Positions 37,804 to 48,500 of a DNA stretch of 64,000 bases are shown here, piece after piece. Origin of the DNA: Nymphaea colorata. Taxonomy: Eukaryota; Streptophyta; Magnoliopsida; Nymphaeales; Nymphaeaceae. The translations under genes were made by a program, and so were the position numbers. The stretch covers positions 6,026,001-6,090,000 of the forward strand of contig NC_045150.1 of NCBI RefSeq assembly GCF_008831285.2. Reading direction: 5' to 3'. The notes under the pieces were generated by a model. That model saw nothing but the letters and a program-made list of their open reading frames with translations, searched no databases and was not told where the DNA came from. Every line of letters begins with the position of its first letter. The first letter of the stretch is position 1.

Positions 37804-38787
37804 CTATAAATCACCAAGTCTATGCGACAACCATGTCAGCCGGTCTTCAGGTGGAACGTTGAGAAAGATCATAGAATTAGTTCCCTCTCCTAACAGGTCT
37901 AGACTCATCAGTCTCGTATGACTATCTAGTAGCCCGGTGTCCACAATCTCTTGTAAAATTTCACAACATTTGACATATTGAAACCCTCTAGAAGTATGTG
38001 TGAGGGAGTCCACATTTTTAGCTATACCGTTCAACAAATTGTACTACATGTCATCATTGGTTGACCTGTTCCGTTTTGACCTACGTGTACTTGTATTGGT
38101 TGTCGGATTCTCAGTTGTAGGAGTTGTAGGTAGTGGCGATTGTAGGGGAGTACCATCATTAAGCGTTTGTGTAAATGACTGTTCACTATCAGGCTGCATG
38201 TACGAAGGTGATGTCTGAGATGCAGATGTACATGGGAGTGATTCAGTCTCAGTTTCTAGCACGTTGTTTAATGTGACTGCATTTTGCCCAGTTGCATGAG
38301 ATTCGCCATATACCTCGGCGAACTCATCATAGTATCTCCATACTTTTGGCCCTCTGTACTTTTTTCTATTCGGATATTTCTGAAAAAATTCATGTGTTCA
38401 AATATTGCACAAGCAAATACATGTGAGACAAAACCTAACAATATTAATTTTATAATTTACCTCAATGTAGTCGTTCCATACTTGGGGGTCGACCTCAATG
38501 CATTTGTTAATTGGGTCGTAGCCAAACCCACTTGTGTTCAACATTTCCTTCATCACTGTTAAGTTGGGTTTGGAATACTTCAATTTGTTTTTTGTTTTGT
38601 CTTTCGTGAATTCTGGACCGAATCTATCCATCATTCCCTTTTCAATAGTTGTGTATGCTTTGGGCTTCAAACCTCCGGCGGATTTCATGCCAGGGATGCG
38701 TGACTGCTCCACAAGAAGCTGGACTAAGTAATCCATTTGTGGTTCAGTCCACGTAAGATTTTCTCTTGAAGGACCGCTGTCTTTCAT
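37804..38787 (-). pseudogene. Harbinger Myb/trihelix-like second protein, one in-frame stop
   Basis: Exon 1 (38787-38461) encodes a Myb/SANT-like domain: LTWTEPQMDYLVQLLVEQSR, then TKNKLKYSKPNLTVMKEML and DPQVWNDYIE. An intron with GTAAAT and TTTTCAG borders leads to exon 2 (from 38379), which starts KYPNRKKYRGPKVW and goes on with a Ser/Thr-rich linker. A TAG at 38046-38044 breaks the frame. It remains open afterwards through a conserved helical end (VPPEDRLTWLSHRL) to the stop at about 37804. In the family this protein helps carry the transposase to the nucleus and to element ends. It lies directly upstream of the transposase on the same strand. Confidence 0.85.
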
Positions 38788-38924
38788 GGTAACGTTTTGT
38801 ATAATAATTCTTCACAGTAACAGTAATATAAATCTAGCATGAACAACAGTTGTACGAGAAACAACCACAAAGGAGCATCAGAAACCAAAAGAAAGAAACA
38901 TGCATCACAGTAAGAAGGAAACAT

Positions 38925-39018
38925 GCATCACACCTCTTCAACCAAGGCATGTGCATTGTCACGCAAGCAAACATGTAAGTGCATCACACCTCTTCAACCA
39001 AGGCATGTGCATTGTCAC
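38925..39018. repeat. 56-bp tandem pair inside the Harbinger element
   Basis: GCATCACACCTCTTCAACCA and the following AGGCATGTGCATTGTCACG occur at 38925 and again 56 bp later at 38981. The pair lies just upstream of the Myb-like gene start, so within its probable promoter or leader. Confidence 0.85.
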
Positions 39019-40212
39019 GACAAAAACAACGGGAGGAGGCTATGGAGATCTGTTATGCAAAACATATTGTACTATGTTTTATACTCTTCTATGATAAACC
39101 CACGTGCAACATATAAAAACTGAAAAGTAACTGGAATATAATAAACTTCCAACAACATTAAGGGGTGCCTAGGCTAGGAACCTTCCGAGAAAAAAAAAAC
39201 AACGGTTCAAAAAAGCAAAGAGGAAACACAGCTCGATGTCAGAAAAAAAAAAAAGATAACCAGATCTCTACTGCCCAATGCTACACCTTTTTCTTTCCAA
39301 GAGAAACTAGTGAAGTTTAACAAGGGTGTGGAGGAATTAACTCGACAAAATGAAGAAATGCTGGGACATGTGCATATGTTTATAACTTCATACTTTATAT
39401 AAAGTATAAACATATACATGCGTGTGCTTGGGATGCTAAAATATGAGAACAATAGAATATCTCATGAGCACTATCATGAGCATTCTTATCAAAGATCATT
39501 TTTTGATAAGCTCGCTGAGAACCATTGATGGCTGTCTTTTTCCACTTATTCAAGTCATTGATGTATCTGATGGGCTTACTTGTCTCATTTAATAATGTAA
39601 TTCATTGAGCTTGCACTACAATATATTCAGGATGGGGAGAACGAGGACACCATTTGGTCTGATTGCTAAGACTAACTATAATTTGACAAAACAAGTTGTT
39701 CATACATGCCATTCCCTGTGAAACCCTTCATTTTGCTTGAGCAAAAAAAGGGTAGTCTATATGAACTGTGCTGATTATGGAACTTATGAGTCATGATATT
39801 AGCTGAAAGCCTGAAACATAAATCAGACTTCTCAAAAACAGAAATCAATCCTCCCACATCAAAGATTTTAGAAAGCTTTCCATTACCAAATTAAATGTTC
39901 ATCGTCATCATAAAATGACATGTCTATTTCATAGGAAAACTGAAAAATTACGAACTGACTGTAATGAGTTACAAACAAACTGTAAATAGACAACTAAACA
40001 AATTGTAATAAAAAAAATTTACAAGTTATGGACAGAGTTACAAACCATATAATGAAACAGAATTTATATAAGCATTATGACGGTAATGAAATGGCAAACA
40101 ATTTAAAGTCACGGGGGATGCACTTGATCAAGAAATCAAGAAAGACCTCCTTCGACGCTTGTGGACAATGACTATATTAACCAAGGCTCACCCTTCGAGA
40201 ATTGGCAGCAGC

Positions 40213-40443
40213 TCGTCGAAGGTCCTCAATGGAAGAAGAAGCAGAAAGCAAAATCCCCTGTGAAATAACAATGTAAACGCCCAAATCAGTCGTCGAAGTT
40301 CCTCAATGGGAGAAGAAGCGGAAGGCAAAATCCCCCGTGAAATTACAATGTAAACGCCCAAATCAGTCGTCGAAGATCATCAATGGGAGAAGAAGCAGAA
40401 GGCAAAATCCCGTGTGAAATTTTAATGTAAATGCCCAAATCAT
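40213..40443. repeat. 77-bp tandem repeat, three copies, in the right arm of the Harbinger element
   Basis: Three successive units (40213-40289, 40290-40366, 40367-about 40443) each run from TCGTCGAAG through AATGGGAGAAGAAGC and GGCAAAATCCC to TGTAAACGCCCAAATCA. A few substitutions separate them. A less regular GGCAGAG-rich part follows to about 40610. Confidence 0.9.
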
Positions 40444-41292
40444 ATGCCCAAACAACAAAGACTATGCCAGTAACTGTGGCAGAAGCGAGAGAGATAGAGA
40501 CACTCACCAGGCAGTAACAGAGGGAAAGAGCGACAACTGTGGCAGAGAAGCGACGGCGTAGAGAGGCAACCGTGGCAGACAGTCTCTGTGGCAGAGGGGA
40601 AGGAGCGACAACTTAGGGCATCAGAGAAAGGGAGAAAGGGACGAAATCAGAGAGAGAAAGGAAAAAATCCTACCGGCGATGGAGCGGAGACGCGGCGGCG
40701 CAACTTCGACGGTGAGACCTGGTTCTGCTCTGATTCGAGTGCGACAGTGAGAAGGCACGAGGGAGGAGGAGCTGCGGAGGGAGGTCGAGCGCTGCGGAGG
40801 GAGGTCTAGCGCTGCGGAAGATTATGTGCCGAAACATATATTTCGAGCGGGTGGAATTCCACCCGCTCCCTTTTCGGTTAAACGGGTGGAATTCCACCCC
40901 GTTTGATGGGTCCACCCACTTTCACCCGCCCATCAAATGGGCCCTTACGGAAGTCTTCATCTTCCTGCAGAAGTAAATTTTTTCAGATTTCAGTTGATAT
41001 ATTCAAGCCGGGACAGATCTAGGAGTTTTTCATCCTTGAAACTATAGTTTCAAAATTTTTAAAAGGAACCGAAATATAATTTTTCAAATTTTTTTTATGC
41101 AGAATAAATACCTTCATTTGTTCCACCGAGCTTTCAAGATATTTTTGCAGGCTGTGTAATCATTACATGATATATGTTTGAAATGGTTCTCCCCCTAATA
41201 TTTACTTCTTACAAATGAAGAGGGGAAGATCAGAGAGTAACTTTTATCCATTGATACGAACCCTTCTACTCGGATCACTAAGGCTGACTTTC

Positions 41293-43224
41293 GACAAAAT
41301 GTGACGCTGAACTTAATCTTACTCCATAAACGCATTTCGTCATTTGAGTAGACAGTCGCAGTGTCCTCTACTATGACTTTTGAGAGTGTTCCTAGCTCAC
41401 TCACAAATACTTGCTTTGAGCTTTAAATGATGAAGTTTTTCTCGAGTATAATATGATAAACTTGAAAAAAGTAAGAGAAAACTATTTTTTTTTAATTAAA
41501 AAAAATAAAATAAGTGAAAAATATTAATAAGACAACATAAAAAATGAGTAGATAAACAATGAAAAAAATTAGAAAAATGGAAAGAAATAGTTTGACATTA
41601 AAAAACATGCCTAAAATGAAAAATGAAGAAAAGCCGTGAAAAAATAAGCTTTTTGCAAAAAACAAAATTGTTTGATTATCGTTTAATCGGCTAACTTTTT
41701 TTTCATGTTTTTAAAGCATATCTTTTTAAAAAACCAATTTTTTTTTTGTGTCTATGAGTAAAAGTAATCCAATTCAATCTATTTGAAAATGGTCAAGGGT
41801 CTAACCTAATACATGTATTCAACTAAAGCGCAAGTCAATGAAACCTTTATTTTTTCTCCACACCAAGAGGCATACTCCACCCAGGTCCCGATGCAGCCCT
41901 TTGATCCAAGGAGAGTTGGGCTTCCGGTCTTCTTCAGGCGGTAGCTCTCACCAGAAGGAGAGAGCATAAAATATCACAAACATACATCTCCTGACAATAG
42001 TGCAACCACTTTCTTTCATTGATTGCCTATGTTATCATGAAACTCTCAATTTGTAAATGGGTAGTAAAGAAGATAAGGGTATTTTGGTAATTTATTAAAA
42101 AGAAATGTCCTCCATCATCTTTTTACTTTTTTGTCATTTTCAATTTTGTCTTAGTAAAAGTTTCCTTTTTCAGTATTAACTAAAGATATTTTAGTCATTA
42201 ACGATTTTGACACTAGTAGCTTGTCCACATCTATGTCACTAGTCAACATTCTTAATTGCTAAATCAATTTTAAAACCCAAGTATGTCTATATGTCTTGGC
42301 TAGTCCATAGTAGGGCAAAAACATGAGAAAGTGACTCTGTAGAATACATCTATCAACCATCCGAATCCCTCCATGTTGAAGCATGTAGAGGGTCAGAAGG
42401 CATTTTCTTGCAGCTAAATATGGGGTCCAATGAGCTCTAGCAATGACACCACTCTCCCATATGGATTCCCTTCTCTTACCCACAAACAATGGCTGAGCTA
42501 CATGGTGATGGGTGTGGGCAACTGCCCACACCAGTCTCTTAAAATTTCTTTATTTTTAAATGGACACCTTAAAATATTTATCCTTTTATGTATATGTGCC
42601 CCACCAGATATGAGTATTTTTAAACAAATGCTCCTCCACCCAATTTTTCTGGCTCAACCACTGCCCAAAGAGCACTGTCCTTGAATCTACCTTTTAAATA
42701 TCCATTCTTTTCATCTTACCCGGCTTCTCTTCTCTTGTTCTTTTCTTACGAAAGTCTTCATCTTCCCGGCTTCTCTTCTCTTGTTCTTTTCTTACGGAAG
42801 TCTTCAGACTTTACTCCCCGATGAATTCGCGATTAGCAAACCGCCATGATCACCTCACCGACGTGCACATGGCGACTTCGAAAATCGATCGCCGAGTTTT
42901 TTCAGATTTCAGTTGATATATTGAAGCCGGGGCAGATCTAGGAGTTTTTCATCCTTGAAACTATAGTTTCAAAATTTTTAAAAGGGACCGAAATATGATT
43001 TTTCAAATTTTTTTTATGCAGAATAAATACCTTCATTTGTTCCACCGAGCTTTCAAGATATTTTTGCAGGCTGTATGATCCTTACATGATATATGTTTGA
43101 AATGGTTCTCCCCCTAATATTTATTTCTTACAAATGAAGAGGGGAAGATCAGCCTGGTATCCCTAGAGTAACTTTTATCCATTGATACGAACCCTTCTAC
43201 TCGGATCACTAAGGCTGACTTTCG
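41293..43224. repeat. Tandem duplication, right copy (without Harbinger insertion)
   Basis: This 1,932-bp copy starts GACAAAATGTGAC and ends GGCTGACTTTCG. It is nearly identical to the left copy. It includes the MITE (about 42489-42664) and the uninterrupted CTTTTCTTACGGAAGTC at about 42785-42802, which marks the Harbinger target before insertion. It carries about 90 bp (about 42806-42897, including CCGATGAATTCGCGATTAGC) absent from the left copy. Confidence 0.9.
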
Positions 43225-43332
43225 TCCCAGCTCAACAGGTGGGTCTTTCTGTCAAACTCCCTTTTGCCTTTGCACTCGAGGGCCAATTTCCATCAGTCAT
43301 GAGGAAACCTTTGCACGCTTTCGTTACCTTTT
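43137..43332 (-). pseudogene. Nuclear copy of an organellar large-subunit rRNA fragment
   Basis: The plus strand reads as the complement of a conserved 23S/26S rRNA core. GGGGAAGATCAGCCTG, CTAGAGTAACTTTTATCC, TCGGATCACTAAGGC, GACTTTCGTCCC, TTTGCACTCGAGGGCCAA and CGTTACCTTTTGG appear in the expected order. Substitutions and a deletion near the CACTCGG part show decay. GATCAGCCTGGTATCCCTAGAG looks more plastid-like than mitochondrial, but this is not certain. A shorter copy (41216-41292) lies at the end of the left duplicate and lacks 12 bases. Confidence 0.85.
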
Positions 43333-45591
43333 GGTAGAAGGTGATAAAAATTCTGTGCTCGATAAAAACAACCAATTTAAAAGAAGAATGATTTTGACAG
43401 AAAAATAAGATTTCAAAATGCTCTTCCAGGAATGTGGCTGTGGTGGAGAAAGCGAAAGTTCAAATCTAAATGGTTGAAGAAAGCATGAGTCGTAGTATTC
43501 CCTTTGACTGTGTTGTGTCTGTGGAAAACAACTTTCACAAAGAGAGGACCAAGCGTTTGTGGCGAATCCATGGGAATGTCCCTGGAATGACTTCATAAAT
43601 CTACTCTGTAACTCGTAGTGGAGTTCAGAGTATAAGGATGAAATGCAGCTTTGGTTGTCCACATGTCTTCGGCCAGATCCGTGGCCGCCATTTGCAGAAA
43701 TGAAGTGGATTATCAGCGGTGCTTGTCTGAGGGAAAGAGGGATTGATAAGGTAGTTGTCATTTTCTGCTCAAGTAATCACGCATGGAACTTGTTTTGTAG
43801 CTGTTAAAGAATCTGCTTATTTGTTTCCCTCAATTGAATGAGAATTTTGGATTAATAGGGGGAACAAGTTTTCATGGCGGCAGAGCCTAGAAAAGATGAG
43901 CGATAGATGGCAAAGAAGAGCCACTGGTAATAGAAATTTCTGTGTTAACAAAGTTCACTTTTTGCTGCTCAACTGTAATACCAGTAGAAATGTTTTGGGT
44001 TTTTACTTTGTGTTCTTGTACAATCAAATACTGTGAGAGATTGGGATCATCTTCCTGCATCTCCAGGTTAAGTCTAAGAGCAGTTCATGATTTCTTTATT
44101 TTTTGATGTACATATTTCACGCCATTTTTTGTTAGTAAATTTCGAGGGAGGTAATCTCCTAGCAGGGTCTTCTCAAAAGATCAATAACCTCTCTACAAGG
44201 TTTTGATTGAATCATAGCCACAAAAACACGTGGGTTTTTTTTTTTTGAAAAAAATGTATATAAAATGCGAGAAATATGTCAATCATTTGAACCTAAAACT
44301 TTAAAAAGACACACACTGTTTAAAAAAAAAAGCATTTTTGACATTTTTTCCTTTTTTTTTCATTTTAGGTGTTTCACTCTTTTTAATGTCAAACTACTTG
44401 TTTTCATTTTCTAATTTCTAATTTTTATCTAAATATTTTCCGATGTTTGTGTTATTAGTTAGTTCTCACTTATTTTACACTTTTTTAGGATTTTTAAATT
44501 TTTTAAAAAATTTACCATATTTTTCTTATATTTTTCAAACTCCCCATACTATACTTGAGAAAAACCTCAATTTAGATTTTGTGAGACTATAACTACAATA
44601 ATCGAAATCTCACAAGCTTCATGAAGCAAACTTGGCCGACATGAAAGTAGGGATATACAATAAGTGAAGCGGCTGGCCTAGCTCGAACTTGACTTGATTC
44701 ATATATTTCTCAGCTCGAGCTTAACTCAAGCTCGATTCATGTTTATCCATTTTTTAGTTGAAAATGGAAAGTACAAAAAATTATTAAATTAATCAAAACT
44801 TACCGACGTATCCCTAAAGTTCAAATCATGATGCAAAATTTAAGTTACAATGTCGCAAGATTGGATATATAAAAGGTGCAACGCATTTTGCAAAACATAG
44901 TGACAACATACAATGCAATAGAATTTTAAAATATATAATTTACAATATAGCACAATATGCATACGATATGACATACATTATACGATAGACATAAAGTACA
45001 AAATACAATGCAATATATAATACAAACATAGTATACAACATACAAGATATATTGAGTCTTATATTAGTTAGTTTCATGAAGTTGAACAACTTTTATTTAA
45101 AAAACTAGATTACCTAAATGGTGACAATATAGTTTCAAGAAGTGATTTAAATTCAAGAAAATATATTGGCGATTTAGTTTCATTATATAGAAGAGACTAA
45201 ATAAAGACTATTTAGTTAAATATACTTCGTTGTCATTGTTCTTTACTTAACTATTTGAGTTGTTGTTTTTCATTTTTGACATTATATTATATGCATCACA
45301 ATTTTGGTTGAGAAGATTCTACTTGGTTTCGCTTCTCTTAACATTAGTAAATGGATTAACAACGTTAGTAAATGGAGAAATTGATTCCGGACCTTTTCAG
45401 AAATTATTTGCCTTTTCAAAATTAATTAACAAGAAAATTCCTCGTCGTTCCTTCCGGTCTCTTACCGTCTGACCGAGGTGGGAAGAAACGGCGGGACTCG
45501 TGACAGACCGCAGGTCCGCAACCCCAATTGTTCTCTCTCTCTCTCTCTCTCGTGGTTCTGTGTCTGCGCGAGGGGGAGAGAGGGATCACGT
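43333..45591. other. Intergenic region and SEC23 promoter
   Basis: No recognisable gene. An AT-rich stretch with long T runs spans about 44220-44560. A short AGCTCGAGCTTAACTCAAGC patch lies near 44702-44735, and imperfect repeats of ATACAATGCAATATA type lie at 44890-45030. The CT tract at about 45533-45551 is in the probable 5' leader of SEC23, just upstream of its ATG. Confidence 0.55.
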
Positions 45592-48500
45592 ATGGCGGTG
45601 AGGGTGACGACGACGAGGTTCCCGGCGGACCAGGAGGCGCAGGAGGCGGCAGGGGTCCCGTGGGGGATTACGGTGACACCTTTCTCCCCCACTGACGAGC
45701 TGGGAAACGCCCCGCTGTACGGTGCGGGCGGCCACCTTCTCCCCCGTTGTGACAATTGCTGGGCCTACTTCAACACCCTCTGCGAGCTCGAGCAATGGGC
45801 GTGGTCCTGTGCCCTCTGCGGCTCCCTTAACGCCCTTTCTGCCGAAGCCATCACCCGCTACTCTCAGCCGGCCTCCTCCCCGGAGATGTCCTCCTCATTC
45901 ATCGACCTTGAAATGCCCGCCGGTATGCATCTCCAAGCTTTCCGTTCCCAAATTATTATACCGTTATTTCGATTTTCATCTGTTTTTCTCTGTCTGATTT
46001 ATTCTGTTTTTTTTTTTCTTGGGTTTCTCGCGTTAATTGTCTGGGCTTTTGGCAACTGGACATGTAGACGATCAATGGGGGGAGCCAGAGTTTCGGGGCC
46101 GGCCGGTTTACGTTGCTGCTATCGACTTGTCGTGTAAGATCTGCAGCCATTTGACTGCTTTCTGTGGGCTTATGATTTCTGTTTTCTTTCAATTGGGGTT
46201 TCTTTGGACGGAATGGGGGGGGGGGGGGGGGGGGGGTTCACGGGGGGTGAAATATACTGGCCCTTCATCTTTTGTTCGTTCGGTTGGGGTTGACTTTGAG
46301 CATTGTTTTGGAATCTAGGAGTTAGTGTTAGTGTTGCCGTCAATACGTAGGTTCCGTTTGAGTTACCAGTATACTTTTTTTGAACAAGTTTTGGTTCACG
46401 GGCTTCTGAAGAGGATTACTTGTCGTCCTAAGGCTTTTGTGTTGAAGCGGGCACTACAATTTTCAAAGGAGTGACAAAGGGCGTGTCATGCTGTTATGAG
46501 GCAATTCCTCTTTTCTGTTGGTGTAGATTGTGGATGCTGTTGTGGCAGATTAGCTTTAAATTCCAAATGGTAGAGATTTCTGTAACTATTGCCTGGAAGC
46601 TTGTTATGGACTATACAGTTGATCGTTTGGTGCAATTCATAAAACTAGAAACCTCATTTCAATAAAATGGTTTAGAGGGTATATTATCCAATTACGCCAT
46701 CTGTACAATTCCTTGGTTTAGAAGTATTCGGTGGATGTTTCTTCACCATGGTGTGACTTTGAATCTCACGGGAACTGGAGTTTTGGGTTCTTGAAGAATG
46801 CTGAGTTGATTAGAAACAGTCAAAATGCCTTCTATATGTTTGAAGACAACCATTTGTTAGGATTCTCCCTGAGCGCACTGTGGCATGCTGAAACTTTTGT
46901 TTTTGCTTGCTCCTAATTGCTTAGTGTAACTCTGCATATACTTGCACATTGTTGCAGTCCTAGAAAGAGTGCAAACTGCAAACATATTAATTATGTCTGA
47001 ACTGTATGAAATCTGGATGTTTTTCTGAACGCCCGGGTTCGTTCAAATTCCAGATTGCTAAATGGCAGAAGTTGACTGTCTCTCTCTTTCAAGTTTCAAC
47101 CTGCCTGTTCCACCTATTTTGGTGGAAACCTAGATGTGCTTGGATATAAAACATGTATAATGCACCTTTGCCACATCCACCATGTCCCCTGCTTATGTGT
47201 TGCAGAGCGCTCCACTTTTACAGGGATGCCAGCTTTCTTGGAAGTTGGAAGACTGCATTACAGAATCAAACAATCTCTACAAATGGTAGGTTTTGGTTAA
47301 ATGAATTGCCGGGGTGGTGCGTGACACCAATACTTCTTCATGTAGGTTTTGCCAGCCTATCAAGCTTCTTGAAGCACATTAAGTTGAGTTTGCCTTTTAT
47401 TTTAGTTTGGCCTCACCTGATTATACTTTCACGCAACCAAGTCAAGAATGAAGCTTTATCGTTCTAACTGATACAATGTGGATAATAATCAGGCCAGTTT
47501 GTCAGTTCCGTTGCTCAACAATGACAGTTTTGGTTTCACATTGTGTCAAAAAGCTGAAAGACATACCCTAGAGTCAGGGCTGGATGAAATAAATGATATC
47601 TATTTCCGTTTATGTACATGGTCATTTGTTTTAGTTGTCATTTTTTATTTTTTCTTCAATGTGTAAAATAATCTATATTTAGGCCACAATTCATGTTTTC
47701 CTATGTAAGAGAACTTACCATGTTTGTTTAGCATATAGAAAAATACAAATGTCACCCTCATTTGGAAAGCACATGCTAGAAAAAGAGGAATAGGCAAGTG
47801 TGGTTACACACTTGCATGAATAGCCGACTTTTAAATAATGATGAAAAACTGCAAAATAAGTTAGAAAACCTATAGGATGACATGTATCTTAGTAAGTTAG
47901 TAGATAATATTTGAGAAATTCGGCTATTTTAGGCTATTATCACAATTTTTTTTGGTTAAAGCACAGTAAGACACAAAATAAAAAAATAAAAAAACAAAAC
48001 AAGGGGGAGGGGAGTTTCAGTAGATTGAAAGTATTACCAAGACCAAAACATTGCAATATTTTCATGGATTCTTCTAATAGATTTCAAATTTTCTTGGTTT
48101 TTCTCTTAACATCTACAAGCTTTTTAAAATTTTTAACAATGTTTGCAAGAAAGTTAGTAGGCAACTCATAATTTTGTAGCTTTTTCTATTATATGTATAT
48201 GTGTATATATTTATATATGTTAATTCCTGATATTTTTGTAAGAATCTTCACAAAGTACTCGTCTCTCCGTATGCAAAACAGATATGTTGAGAAGAGAGGA
48301 TGAAAGAAGACGATGGAGGAAAGGGAGCAGCCGGCTTAACACAGCCCTGCGTTCCTTAATCTTTAATTAAAGAATAACCCTAATAGGTTACAACAGATTT
48401 GTACATAAAAGGATAAAAAATTACAAGAGAGCCACCGCCTAGTAACTTTAGGCGTGTGGATATAAGGAGAATGGATCGGGTCTGAACAGACCCGATCCCC

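Larger units (their letters stand above)
35029..40944 (-). mobile_element. Full-length PIF/Harbinger transposon
   Basis: A 5,916-bp element with terminal inverted repeats of about 25 bp. The left end is GGGCCCGTTTGATGGGCGGG, and the right end is its complement with two mismatches. It is flanked by TTA on both sides (35026-35028, 40945-40947), the usual Harbinger target duplication. Left subterminal repeats of TTTGATG plus AATTTAACGTGGTAAATTTA occur about three times (35030-35230). It carries a transposase and a Myb/trihelix gene, both minus strand, and a small hybrid-binding-like ORF. Both main genes hold an in-frame stop, so this copy is probably not autonomous now. The uninterrupted sister sequence at about 42793 shows the empty site. 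Confidence 0.95.
33527..41292. repeat. Tandem duplication, left copy (interrupted by the Harbinger element)
   Basis: This copy runs from GACAGAATGTGAC to GGCTGACTTTCG. It is about 1,847 bp once the 35029-40944 insertion and one TTA are removed. It aligns almost base for base with 41293-43224, including the same MITE and the same CTTTTCTTACGGAAGTC site. It lacks about 90 bp present in the right copy (about 42806-42897) and has a 12-bp deletion within its rRNA-like end. Confidence 0.9.

Noticed and set aside
43324..43761. 145-codon minus-strand open frame
   Set aside because: Its end lies in the rRNA-derived sequence, no family is recognisable, and no splice or leader context supports it.
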